From Acidobacteriota bacterium (lineage in GTDB: Bacteria > Acidobacteriota > Terriglobia > Bryobacterales > Bryobacteraceae), in the NCBI GenBank assembly GCA_016870915.1, contig VFZY01000022.1, positions 1 through 46,057 of the forward strand: DNA of 46,057 nucleotides. The letters are read 5' to 3'. Position numbers and translations under genes: made by a program. Of this stretch, positions 1 to 7,814 are shown one piece after another; within the stretch, counting starts at the first letter, position 1, and every line of letters starts with the position of its first letter. The notes under the pieces are model-generated. The model was not told the DNA's origin and did no database searches. It worked only from the letters and a program-made list of their open reading frames with translations.

Positions 1-1
1 T

Positions 2-169
2 GAGCAGGTGTGGAACTACGTGAAGAACCACGGAATCGGGCGGATGTTGCTGCGCCAAGCGGACGACCTCAAGTGCGCCGTCCTGGCGCGCCTACGATCC
101 CTGCAACGCCTGCCCTGGACTATCAAAATGTTCTTCCTGACCAAGGACACCGTGTACGCCGCAGGTTGA
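2..169 (+). CDS. IS630-type transposase, C-terminal fragment (cut by window edge)
   Basis: An open frame enters from the left edge and stops at TGA 167-169, giving 56 residues. It begins EQVWNYVKNHGIGRMLLRQA, resembling the end of the DDE domain of IS630-family transposases, where the last catalytic Glu lies in a conserved N-P-V-E-Q-V-W context followed by a Lys/His-rich stretch. It continues DDLKCAVLARLRSLQRLP, as in that family. The catalytic Asp residues would lie outside the window, so activity cannot be judged. About 100 bp separate it from the next gene, and I could not identify a terminal inverted repeat there. The family call rests on recalled motif similarity only. Confidence 0.6.
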   Translation, partial: EQVWNYVKNHGIGRMLLRQADDLKCAVLARLRSLQRLPWTIKMFFLTKDTVYAAG

Positions 170-270
170 ACTCAATGTCTACTAACCAACGGTCTGATTA
201 AAACCCTGGAGCAGTTGGAGGCGGCGATCACCTTGGCGCTTCAACGGATTCATGCCCGGAAGACGACTCA

Positions 271-1779
271 ATGAAACTACGTTGCATGGTACTGGTGCTT
301 GGCGCCGCCGGGCTCTGCGAGGCGCAGACCGTCTCAAGGGGTCCGTATCTTCAGATTCTGACGGATCAGAGCGTCACGGTGCGCTGGCGGACCAGTGCGG
401 CCACCGACAGCGCGGTGCGGTTCGGAACAGCCCCCGGCGCGCTGACCGGGACGGCCACGGATCCGGTTTCGACGACTGAACACTTGGTGACGCTGGCCGG
501 TCTGGCGGCGAATACGACGTACTACTATTCCGTGGGCACCAGCGCAGGCCCGTTGGCCGGCGACGCCACGTACTTCTTCAAGACAGCGCCGGCACCGGGA
601 ACCATGCGCCCCACGCGGGTCTGGGTGTTGGGCGACTCCGGCTTCGCCGACGACAACCAGCGCGCGGTGCGCGACGCCTATGCGGCGTTCAACGGCAGCC
701 GCTATACCGACCTGATCATGATGTTGGGCGATAATGCCTACCCCAACGGCACGGATGCCAATTACCAGGCGTCCGTTTTCGACCGGTTTCCAACGTTTCT
801 CCGCCAGTCGGTTCTTTGGTCCACGCTTGGGAATCACGATGGTACGTCGGCCGATTCGGCCACCCAGACCGGGCCGTACTACGAGATCTTCACGCTGCCC
901 CGGCAGGGTGAGGCGGGCGGGTTGGCGTCCGGCACAGAGGCATACTATTCATTCGACTTTGGAGATATTCATTTCATCTGCCTGGAGTCCTTTGAGACGA
1001 GCCGGGCGGCGAATGGGGCGATGATGACGTGGCTGGCGAACGACATCGCGGCGACGGCGAAGAAGTGGGTGATCGCGTTCTGGCATCACCCGCCGTATTC
1101 GAAGGGTTCGCACAACTCCGATACCGAGACGCAACTCATTGAGATGCGCCAGAACGCGAACCCCATTCTGGAGGCGGCCGGCGTGGATCTGGTTCTCGCC
1201 GGGCACAGCCATTCCTATGAGCGCTCCTACCTGCTGGACGGCCACTACGGTCTTTCGACGACGCTGACGAATGCGATGAAGAAGGATGGCGGCAACGGAC
1301 GCCTGGACGGTACGGGCGCCTACAGCAAACCTACTTTCGGGAAGGCGCCACGCGAAGGCGCAGTTTACACGGTGGCGGGCAGTTCTTCACAGGCGAGCGG
1401 TGGTCCATTGAATCATCCGGCGATGGTGGTTTCGCTGAATCAACTGGGATCGGTGGTGCTGGATGTGGACGGCAACCGGCTGGATGCGAAGTTCATCAAC
1501 AGCACGGGCGGTGTGGCGGATTACTTTACGCTGATCAAGGGCACGGCTCCGGTGGCGCCCGGGAGTCTGAGCGCCACTCCGGCGTCTTCCACGCAGGTGA
1601 ATCTTACGTGGACCGATCTCTCGAACAACGAGGATGGGTTCCGCATTGAGCGGTCCACCGATGGGACCAGCTTCACCGAAATCATGACCGTGGGACCCGG
1701 GGTGGCCAGCTATGCCGACAACGGGCTCATCGCGGCCACGCAGTATTGGTACCGGGTGCGCGCTTACAACAGTGTGTGA
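271..1779 (+). CDS. Secreted purple-acid-phosphatase-like metallophosphoesterase (5' part of a gene cut by an in-frame TGA)
   Basis: The 502-residue frame starts at ATG 271, with GGAAG about 8 bases upstream. Residues 1-18 form a signal peptide. Residues ~22-105 are an Fn3-like domain of the purple acid phosphatase N-terminal type. Residues ~112-345 are a calcineurin-like phosphoesterase with metal-binding blocks in order: GDSG, GDNAYPNG, GNHDG, the His pair in FWHHPPYS and GHSHSYERS. It probably hydrolyses phosphoesters outside the cytoplasm; the substrate is unknown. An Fn3 domain starts at ~residue 429 but is cut before its last strand by TGA 1777-1779. The same frame stays open to 2646 and encodes three more Fn3 domains, so the ancestral protein was about 791 residues. 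The catalytic domain is complete, so the shortened product could still be active. Confidence 0.85.
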   Translation: MKLRCMVLVLGAAGLCEAQTVSRGPYLQILTDQSVTVRWRTSAATDSAVRFGTAPGALTGTATDPVSTTEHLVTLAGLAANTTYYYSVGTSAGPLAGDATYFFKTAPAPGTMRPTRVWVLGDSGFADDNQRAVRDAYAAFNGSRYTDLIMMLGDNAYPNGTDANYQASVFDRFPTFLRQSVLWSTLGNHDGTSADSATQTGPYYEIFTLPRQGEAGGLASGTEAYYSFDFGDIHFICLESFETSRAANGAMMTWLANDIAATAKKWVIAFWHHPPYSKGSHNSDTETQLIEMRQNANPILEAAGVDLVLAGHSHSYERSYLLDGHYGLSTTLTNAMKKDGGNGRLDGTGAYSKPTFGKAPREGAVYTVAGSSSQASGGPLNHPAMVVSLNQLGSVVLDVDGNRLDAKFINSTGGVADYFTLIKGTAPVAPGSLSATPASSTQVNLTWTDLSNNEDGFRIERSTDGTSFTEIMTVGPGVASYADNGLIAATQYWYRVRAYNSV

Positions 1780-2646
1780 CCGTCCGGGTACACATCGATT
1801 GTCAGCGCTACCACTGTCAGCGCACTACCGGCGCCGGCCGTGGGGCTTACGGCAGCGGCGCCCACGGCGTATCAGGTGAACCTTGCCTGGACGGACAACG
1901 CCACCAATGAAACGGGATTCCTGGTGGAACGGCTGAACGGCGCGGTTTATCAGACCGTGGCCACATTGGGCGCGGGAGTGAGCGTCTATAGCGACCCCAC
2001 GGTTCAGCCTGGCACGGCGTATAGTTACCGAGTGGTGGCGTTCAATGGGGCTGGTTCGGCGGCGCCCAGCAACACCGCCGTGGTCTCGACACCGCCGGGA
2101 ATTCCACGCCCTCCGTCGGGATTGACGGCGGCGGTGGTGGCGGCGGGCAGGATTCGAATCGATTGGCTGGACAATTCCTCGAATGAGACGTCCTTCCGGG
2201 TGGAGCGCAGCACGGCAGGCGGCCCGTTCGGGCTCATTCTGGTGACTGGCGCGAACACTGTGACGTACACGGAGGGTGGTTTGTCCGCCAACACAACCTA
2301 CGCCTACCGGGTGTCGGCGGCCAACAGCCTGGGAGTTTCGGCGCCGAGCGGCACGGCACAGGCGACGACACCCTACCTGCCGCCAGCGCCTTCCGGCCTG
2401 GTAAGCGCGACGGTGGGTTTGACCGTGCGGCTCAACTGGCAGGACAACTCGCCCAATGAGGATGTGTTTCTGGTGCGGCGGGCGGCGCCGGGCGGCGATT
2501 ATGTCACCATCGCCACCCTGCCGCCGAACACGGTGACGTTCACCGATCCGGCGCCCGTTCCAGAGATCAACTACTACTACTTCGTTCGGGCGTCGAATCT
2601 CGCCGGATTCACGAACTCCAACGTTGTGCGGGGCAAAGTACCATAG
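1780..2646 (+). pseudogene. Fn3-repeat tail of the metallophosphoesterase, separated by a premature TGA
   Basis: This is the continuation, in the same frame, of the gene starting at 271. Directly after the TGA the frame reads PSGYTSIVSATT, which is the missing last strand of the preceding Fn3 domain. Three further Fn3 domains follow (about 1835-2085, 2110-2370 and 2390-2640), each with the pattern V-N/R-L-x-W-x-D-N-x-x-N-E and a Y-x-Y-R/F-V-x-A-x-N end. The first in-frame ATG is at 1840 and has no clear ribosome binding site, so independent translation is doubtful. A single change of a glycine codon GGA to TGA would explain the break. Such tails usually serve in substrate or surface binding. 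Stop codon TAG 2644-2646. Confidence 0.75.
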
Positions 2647-2652
2647 TTGATC

Positions 2653-3795
2653 ATGCAACCGATTGAGGCGCCGGCGGCGCGGGAGCCGGGCAGCCTGCCC
2701 GGACTGGGCAGGCTGGTCTCGCTCGACGTGTTTCGCGGCGCGACGATCGCCGGGATGATTCTGGTGAACAATTCCGGCAACTTCAGCCAGACCTACGCTC
2801 CGCTGCTGCATGCGGACTGGCATGGGTGGACGCCCACGGACATGGTGTTTCCGTTTTTCCTGTGGATGGTGGGTGTGTCGATGACGTTTTCGATGGCGCG
2901 CCGTGTGGCCGAGGGCGCGGATCGGGGCAAGCTTCTGGCGCACGCCCTGCGGCGCGGCCTGATCATTGTGGGGCTGGGCCTGGCGTTGAACCTGCTGCCG
3001 CACTTCGATTTCGCGAACCTGCGGTTCCCCGGTGTCCTGCAGCGAATCGGTGTCTGCTACATGGCGGCGACCCTGATCTTTCTCTTCACGCGGTGGCGCG
3101 GCCAAGTCATCGCGTTGGGAGGGGTGCTGGCGTTGTACTGGGGCCTGATGACGCTGTATCCGGTGCCGGGCCATGGCGCTGGGGTGCTGAGCAAGGAAGG
3201 CAACTTCGCGCGGTACTTCGATGGCCTGCTGCTTGAGGGCCACATGTGGGCGTCCTCGAAGACCTGGGACCCGGAAGGCATTGTGTCGACGCTGCCGGCC
3301 ATCGGCACCACGCTCTTCGGCGTGCTGGCCGGGCACCTGCTGCGCACGGGGCTGACGCTGGCTGAGAAATGCGCGTGGCTGATGGCGGGTGGCAACGGAC
3401 TGCTGTTCGCGGGCCTGATGCTGAGCACCTGGATGCCGATCAACAAACCGCTCTGGACGGTGCCCTACGCGATCTTCATGGCGGGGCTTGCCTCGGCGAT
3501 GTTCGGACTCTGCTACTGGCTGATCGACGGCCAAGGCTGGCGGCGGGGCACCCGCTGGCTCGCCATCTACGGCATGAATGCGATTACGATCTATGTGCTT
3601 TCCGGTCTGATCGCCAAGACCATGGGGCTGATCCGGTTGGGCGAACTGACCGCCAAGGGCTGGGTGATGCAGAACATCTGCCTGGCTCTGGCTTCGGGGC
3701 CCAACGCGTCGCTGCTTTACGCGCTGGCGAACGTGGCGGTCTGCTATGCGGCGGCCTGGTGGATGTACAGCCGGGGCTGGTTCGTGCGCGTGTGA
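2653..3795 (+). CDS. DUF5009 / NagX-like multi-pass membrane acyltransferase
   Basis: A 380-residue polytopic membrane protein counted from ATG 2653; a TTG at 2647, directly after the previous stop, would add two residues. The N-terminal block LVSLDVFRGATIAGMILVNN, followed by DMVFPFFLWMVGVSM, is the signature of the DUF1624/DUF5009 family related to heparan-alpha-glucosaminide N-acetyltransferase and NagX. About ten hydrophobic segments follow. The Asp in SLDVFRG and the His in LLHADWHGWTP are conserved-looking polar residues. Relatives are thought to transfer acyl groups across the membrane to amino sugars; the substrate here is unknown. The preceding Fn3 frame ends at 2646, so the two genes may be co-transcribed. 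Confidence 0.85.
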   Translation: MQPIEAPAAREPGSLPGLGRLVSLDVFRGATIAGMILVNNSGNFSQTYAPLLHADWHGWTPTDMVFPFFLWMVGVSMTFSMARRVAEGADRGKLLAHALRRGLIIVGLGLALNLLPHFDFANLRFPGVLQRIGVCYMAATLIFLFTRWRGQVIALGGVLALYWGLMTLYPVPGHGAGVLSKEGNFARYFDGLLLEGHMWASSKTWDPEGIVSTLPAIGTTLFGVLAGHLLRTGLTLAEKCAWLMAGGNGLLFAGLMLSTWMPINKPLWTVPYAIFMAGLASAMFGLCYWLIDGQGWRRGTRWLAIYGMNAITIYVLSGLIAKTMGLIRLGELTAKGWVMQNICLALASGPNASLLYALANVAVCYAAAWWMYSRGWFVRV

Positions 3796-3803
3796 TCGCG
3801 GGG

Positions 3804-3854
3804 ACGGTTCGTCGGCTTCCCACGGCGGTTCGTCGGATTCCGGCGCCGGTTGGG
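3804..3854 (+). promoter_or_regulatory. Three direct repeats at exact 21-bp spacing, candidate LytTR-regulator binding array
   Basis: Nine-base units ACGGTTCGT (3804-3812), GCGGTTCGT (3825-3833) and CCGGTTGGG (3846-3854) share CGGTT at 3805, 3826 and 3847, exactly 21 bp apart. The first two agree over 15 of 16 bases when extended to 3820 and 3841. LytTR-domain regulators such as AgrA bind paired 9-bp direct repeats separated by about 12 bp, with consensus near [TA][AC][CA]GTTN[AG][TG]; units 1 and 2 match 8/9 and 7/9 positions. The array lies about 65-115 bp upstream of an operon whose third gene encodes a LytTR regulator. Autoregulation is an inference. Confidence 0.5.
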
Positions 3855-3919
3855 CGGTTTTCCGGTGCTTTCCCGGCTCTTGCGCCCCATACTCAGAATC
3901 GAAGGAGAATTCGATTCCA

Positions 3920-4612
3920 ATGATTTGCAAAAAACTGACGATCCTTACGGCTTCCGCCGCGCTGGGATTCACGCTGGGTGCGTTTTCGGCCCATGGCGCC
4001 GAACGCTATGACATGAAGGTGCGCAACGACTTTTTCGCCGGTTTCCTGGGGAACGCGGAAGCGCTGCAACGGGCCCTGGCCGGCGCCGAGGCTACGCTGA
4101 AGGAGGAGCCCAATCACGCCGAAGCGCTGGTGTGGCATGGCGGTGGACTTTACTTCCTGGCGGGTGAGGCATTTCGCAAAGGGGACGCCGCGAAGGGCAT
4201 GGAACTGGCGATGAAGGGCCTGGCCGAAATGCAGCGGGCGGTAGATCTGGCGCCGGAGAATCCCGGGGTACGCGTTCCGCGCGGCGCTGTGCTGCTGACC
4301 GCATCGAGGTTCCAGCCGCCAGCCCAGGCCAAGCCGCTGATTGAACTGGGAGTGGGCGATTTTGAGGCCACGCTGCGCGTGCAGGCGGCCCAGTTCCATA
4401 CGCTCGGTGAGCATCCGCGCGGCGAGCTTCTGTTGAACCTGGGCGACGGCTATTCGCGGCTGGGCCGCCAGGAAGAGGCGCAGGGGATCTTTGAGCGCAT
4501 TCTGAGGGAACTGCCGGCCACGGCGTATGCCAAGAGGGCTGAGACCTGGATGGAGAAGAAGTCGCTTACGGCCAGGGAGGCGCAGTGCATCGGATGCCAC
4601 GTCTCGAAGTGA
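3920..4612 (+). CDS. Exported TPR-like protein with C-terminal CXXCH motif
   Basis: 230 residues from ATG 3920, with AGGAGA about 11 bases upstream. Residues 1-29 are a signal peptide ending AHGAE. The middle is helical and TPR-like: NHAEALVWHGGGLYFLAGEA, a P-E-N-P segment and LLNLGDGYSRLGRQEEAQGI. The protein ends CIGCHVSK, so Cys223, Cys226 and His227 form one c-type heme consensus CXXCH four residues from the end. If heme is attached, the protein is a periplasmic monoheme protein with a TPR scaffold; the axial ligand and partner are unknown. It overlaps the downstream kinase gene by 4 bp (GTGA), which suggests translational coupling and a functional link with the LytS/LytTR pair. Confidence 0.8.
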   Translation: MICKKLTILTASAALGFTLGAFSAHGAERYDMKVRNDFFAGFLGNAEALQRALAGAEATLKEEPNHAEALVWHGGGLYFLAGEAFRKGDAAKGMELAMKGLAEMQRAVDLAPENPGVRVPRGAVLLTASRFQPPAQAKPLIELGVGDFEATLRVQAAQFHTLGEHPRGELLLNLGDGYSRLGRQEEAQGIFERILRELPATAYAKRAETWMEKKSLTAREAQCIGCHVSK

Positions 4613-5682
4613 AGAGGCAGGGTGGGACCGCCCGGGGCCTGGCGCGAATCGTTGGGCTGAACACGCTGGGCGCGATTGCTCCCACGCTGGTTTTCCTCTG
4701 GTTCGGGGATTCAGCGTCCCTGGCGGACGCCTGGCGGACCTTTGTGGTCTCCACGGCGTACGCGCAGAGTGTAGGGACGCTCGCCGGGCTGATTCTTCCC
4801 TGGGTGGGCCACAACATCCGGCCGAAGAGGCCGGTGCTGCGATGGGGCGTGTTCCTGGCGTTCCTGTTCGGCATCAGCGCCACGGGGAGTCTCTTGGGAT
4901 CACTGTTCGTGCACCGGTTTGTCTACAGCTTCGCGCCTTATTGGAAGGTGTATTGGATGGGATTCCGGGTCTCGACCGTGGTGATGCTGGTGTTTGGCGT
5001 GGGCGCCTTTGTGGTGGAAAGCCTGCGGGCTCAGTTGCAGGTGACGGAGCTCGAACTGCGTACGAAGGAACTGGAACGGGAGCGGGCGTTGAAGCTGGCG
5101 TCCGAGGCCCGGCTCAGTTCGCTGGAGTCGCGTGTGCAGCCGCACTTTCTGTTCAATGCGCTGAATTCGATTGCGTCGCTTCTCCGGGAGGATCCGCGGG
5201 CGGCGGAGCGCCTGATTGAGGGGATGGCGGCACTGATGCGCTATTCGCTGGATCACCAGCAGAGCGGGCTTACGGCTCTGGCGCGGGAGATGAAGATTGT
5301 GCGGGATTATCTGGCGATTGAGCAGGCGCGGTTCGGGGCCCGGCTGCGCTATGAGATTGATGTGCCGGATGACTTGATGGCCGAGGTGCCGCCGTTTGCG
5401 ATCCAGACTCTGGTTGAGAACTCGGTGAAGTACGCGGTGGCGCCGCGGATTGAAGGGGGCTCGATTCGTGTTTCGGCGCGTGCCGGTGGCCCCCAGGTGA
5501 TGATTACGGTGGCGGATGACGGGCCGGGGTTCGATGAAGAGAGTCTGATGCCGGGGCATGGCCTGGACAATCTGCGCAGCCGGCTGGCCGCTCTCTACGG
5601 CGGCGCTGGACATCTTCGCTTGCACCGCGATGAGGGAGCGATGCAGGTATCGCTCGCCGTGCGGGCGGAGGTGGCGGCTTGA
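4609..5682 (+). CDS. LytS/YehU-type sensor histidine kinase
   Basis: 357 residues if it starts at GTG 4609, which overlaps the upstream stop as GTGA; in-frame ATGs at 4585 and 4594 are alternatives. The N-terminal ~140 residues contain several hydrophobic membrane segments without a recognisable ligand-binding domain. A short coiled region (TELELRTKELERERALKLAS) leads into a HisKA_7TM/His_kinase block with the phospho-acceptor His179 in QPHFLFNALNSIASLL. The ATPase part has an N box (TLVENSVKYAV) and a G1 box (VADDGPGFDE), followed by GHGLDNLRSRL. It should phosphorylate the LytTR regulator encoded directly downstream, with which it overlaps by 3 bp. The signal sensed is unknown, but the co-encoded TPR-CXXCH protein is a candidate partner. 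Confidence 0.9.
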   Translation: MKRQGGTARGLARIVGLNTLGAIAPTLVFLWFGDSASLADAWRTFVVSTAYAQSVGTLAGLILPWVGHNIRPKRPVLRWGVFLAFLFGISATGSLLGSLFVHRFVYSFAPYWKVYWMGFRVSTVVMLVFGVGAFVVESLRAQLQVTELELRTKELERERALKLASEARLSSLESRVQPHFLFNALNSIASLLREDPRAAERLIEGMAALMRYSLDHQQSGLTALAREMKIVRDYLAIEQARFGARLRYEIDVPDDLMAEVPPFAIQTLVENSVKYAVAPRIEGGSIRVSARAGGPQVMITVADDGPGFDEESLMPGHGLDNLRSRLAALYGGAGHLRLHRDEGAMQVSLAVRAEVAA

Positions 5683-6446
5683 GAGCTTTCGTTGTCGACG
5701 ACGAACCGCTGGCGGTGCGTCGCATGGTGCGGATGCTGGAGGAAAGCGGCCGGGTGACGGTGGCCGGTTCGACATCGGACCCCGCGCAGGCGCTTACGCT
5801 GGCGCGTTCCGTCGCTTTCGACGTGCTGTTCCTTGATATCGAAATGCCGGGGATGACCGGCTTCGATCTGTTGGCGCGGCTGCCCGGTGACCCGCTGGTG
5901 GTGTTCACGACGGCGTACAACCAGTACGCGTTGAAGGCTTTCGAAGTGAACTCGGTGGATTACCTCTTGAAGCCGGTGGAGCCGGTGCAACTGGACCGGG
6001 CCCTGGGCAAGCTGGAGCGTATTCTGCAGGGCGCGGTGGCACGGCCGGGCTTGCGGCCTCTGCTCGATCAGCTTGCCGATGCCCTGGCGGCGCGGCGGCC
6101 GGCCTGGATTGAGCGCATTCCTTCCCGCGTGGGTGAGCGTGTGGAGTTTGTGGAGGTGTCGCGTGTGACGCACTTTTTCGCTCGCGACAAGCTGACATTC
6201 GCCGCCACAGCCACGCGCAGCCACGCGATTGACCTGACGATCACGGAGTTGGAGTCGCGGCTGGATCCGGCGAAGTTTGTCCGCATCCACCGGTCGACGA
6301 TTGTGAATCTGGATTTTGTCCTGGAGATGCACCTCTACTTCGCGGGCAAACTGCTTCTGCGCCTGCGCGACGAGAAGCGGACCGAGCTGACGGTGGCCCG
6401 GGACCGCGTGAAGGAGTTGAAGGAAAGGCTGGGGCTGACGGCGTAG
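5679..6446 (+). CDS. LytTR-family response regulator
   Basis: 255 residues from TTG 5679, overlapping the kinase stop as TTGA. Residues 1-120 are a receiver domain: acidic pair Asp7-Asp8, phospho-acceptor Asp53 in FLDIEMPG, the Thr in VFTTAYNQYALKAFE and the Lys in YLLKPVEP. Residues ~145-250 are a LytTR DNA-binding domain (FVEVSRVTHFFARDKLTF ... FVRIHRSTIVNLDFV). It is the output partner of the upstream LytS-type kinase. LytTR domains bind pairs of direct repeats about 21 bp apart, and such an array lies at 3804-3854 in front of this operon. The stop at 6446 is followed 24 bp later by the end of a convergent gene. Confidence 0.92.
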   Translation: MRAFVVDDEPLAVRRMVRMLEESGRVTVAGSTSDPAQALTLARSVAFDVLFLDIEMPGMTGFDLLARLPGDPLVVFTTAYNQYALKAFEVNSVDYLLKPVEPVQLDRALGKLERILQGAVARPGLRPLLDQLADALAARRPAWIERIPSRVGERVEFVEVSRVTHFFARDKLTFAATATRSHAIDLTITELESRLDPAKFVRIHRSTIVNLDFVLEMHLYFAGKLLLRLRDEKRTELTVARDRVKELKERLGLTA

Positions 6447-6470
6447 CGCCGTTCATCCCGGGAGGCGTTC

Positions 6471-6836
6471 CTAATGGTCGGCCACGGCTCCGTCGGTGAA
6501 AGTGTTCTGGGGGCGGGTGACGGGCTTGTAGGGATGGGCGGCGGCCACCTTCTCATTGAGGTCCACGCCCAGGCCGGGGCGGTCCGGCAGTTCCGCGAAG
6601 CCGTCTTTCACCCGGACCGCGCCGCCGTTGAACAGTTCGGCCACCCAGGGTTGGCGGTTGGGGTTGTATTCCTGGATGGTGGAAGCAGGTGTGGTGGCAT
6701 CCACGTGCAGCGAGGCCAGGGTGCTGACCTCCGACTGGGGGTTGTGCGGCGCCATCTCGATGCGGTAGGTTTCGGCCATGGAGCCGATCTTTTTCATCTC
6801 GAGGATTCCACCGGCGTGACACACGTCGGGTTGGAT
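6471..6836 (-). pseudogene. 3' part of an enolase-superfamily dehydratase, cut off by an in-frame TAA
   Basis: In the same frame as the gene starting at 7673, the sequence resumes after TAA (complement of 6837-6839) as IQPDVCHAGGILEMKKIGSM. This is the barrel strand carrying the conserved QPD of mandelate racemase/galactonate dehydratase-like enzymes, and it is followed by the catalytic-His segment MAPHNPQSEV. The frame then reaches the normal end of the family at 6471. The first in-frame ATG is at 6801 or, by family alignment, inside the barrel, so this part would not fold alone. The expected residue at the break is aromatic (VD-Tyr-IQPD in relatives as I recall), so a single TAT/TAC to TAA change explains it. 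Confidence 0.75.
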
Positions 6837-7673
6837 TTAGTCCACCAGGTGGCGTGAGCAGAAGGCGGCAAAGCCGTACTTGGTGAAGGAGCGCTCGCCG
6901 GTGGCGAGGGGGACTTTCGTTTTCCGGCGGAGCAGGTCCAGTTCGTCCACGTCTTCCAATTGCGTGGGCTCTTCGACAAAGAACGGGCGCAGTTCCTCGA
7001 TGCGGGTGCAGAAATCGACGGCCATGACGGTGGTCAACTGGCCGTGAGCGTCGATGCAGATGTCGAAATCGTCTCCCACGGCCTTGCGCACTTCGGCCAG
7101 GCGCCGGGCGGCCTCGCGAACGGCATAGGCGGGCCGGACCACTTCCTTCTCCACGGCGATGAAGCCGCTTTTAGCTGCGGTGTAGCCTTCGGCCTTGGCT
7201 TGCAGGAATGCGTCCACGGTGCTTCCGACGTCTTTATAGAGCCGGATGCGCCGGCGCGCCGCGCCGCCCAGCAGCTTGTAGATGGGCACGCCCAGGGCCT
7301 GGCCCAGGATGTCCCACAGGGCAATTTCGATGGCGCTGATGGCGCTGTTCAGAATGGGGCCGCCGCGCCAGCGCGGGTAGCGGAACATGGCCTGCCAGTG
7401 GAGTTCGATGTCCGTGGGGTCCTTGCCGAGAAGGTACCGCTCGTGTTCCAGGATGGCTTGGGAGAGGGTGGCTTCCTTGCTGGTGATGGAGCCTTCGCCC
7501 AGCCCGGTGAGGCCCTGATTGGTGAGAACCTTGCAGAAGACCCAGTTGACGCTGCCGACGTTCACGACGATGGTCTTGAGGCCGGTGATCTTCAGGTTCA
7601 GGCTCTTGGCAGATTGCGCGGCGACGGCCCAGGGAGTGGCGGCGCCGGCGAGGAACGTGCGCCGGGATAGCAT
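6837..7673 (-). CDS. Enolase-superfamily (mandelate racemase/galactonate dehydratase-like) protein, 5' part truncated by in-frame TAA
   Basis: 278 residues from ATG 7673. The N-terminus MLSRRTFLAGAATPWAVAAQ is a twin-arginine-like signal, so the enzyme was probably exported. The MR/MLE N-terminal capping domain is followed by the barrel with a Lys in YTAAKSGF and metal ligands Asp in CIDAHGQ, Glu in FVEEPTQ and Glu in ATGERSF. Translation ends at TAA (6839-6837) after HLVD, before the QPD strand and the catalytic His in MAPHNPQ. Without read-through the product lacks part of the active site, so the gene is probably inactive. The intact protein would be about 400 residues, the usual family length. 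The likely ancestral role is dehydration of a sugar acid. Confidence 0.8.
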   Translation of the reverse strand: MLSRRTFLAGAATPWAVAAQSAKSLNLKITGLKTIVVNVGSVNWVFCKVLTNQGLTGLGEGSITSKEATLSQAILEHERYLLGKDPTDIELHWQAMFRYPRWRGGPILNSAISAIEIALWDILGQALGVPIYKLLGGAARRRIRLYKDVGSTVDAFLQAKAEGYTAAKSGFIAVEKEVVRPAYAVREAARRLAEVRKAVGDDFDICIDAHGQLTTVMAVDFCTRIEELRPFFVEEPTQLEDVDELDLLRRKTKVPLATGERSFTKYGFAAFCSRHLVD

Positions 7674-7680
7674 GGCGATT

Positions 7681-7708
7681 ATTGTACATACCCGCCGCGC
7701 ACCGGCAA
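7681..7708 (-). promoter_or_regulatory. Sigma-70-like promoter for the dehydratase, probably leaderless
   Basis: On the minus strand, TTGCCG (7708-7703), a 16-base spacer and TACAAT (7686-7681) form a good -35/-10 pair. Transcription would begin about 7 bases downstream, at 7673-7675, which coincides with the ATG at 7673. No purine-rich ribosome binding site precedes that ATG, so the mRNA may be leaderless. Confidence 0.5.
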
Positions 7709-7814
7709 TCGCTACAATGGTCCTGGAACCGATGTAGAGCACACAGGCAGTTGGACGTGACTGGCTTCCCGCCGCCGTGTGCCGATTTGAACCGCATGAG
7801 CGCTGGAAGTAGTC

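Noticed and set aside
170-274. Open frame directly after the IS630 stop, in the same frame, running into the next gene's ATG
   Set aside because: About 34 codons without a start codon or recognisable motif. It could be decayed transposase sequence, but I cannot support it as a gene.
1777-1830. TGA as a selenocysteine codon
   Set aside because: No SECIS-like hairpin is visible right after the codon, the position is a surface loop of an Fn3 domain where Gly is expected, and no Cys would be expected there.
1825-3972. A 715-codon open frame on the minus strand rich in Arg, His and Gln
   Set aside because: It is antisense to the Fn3 tail and the DUF5009 gene, has low-complexity R/H/Q composition typical of shadow frames in GC-rich DNA, and shows no domain or start signal.
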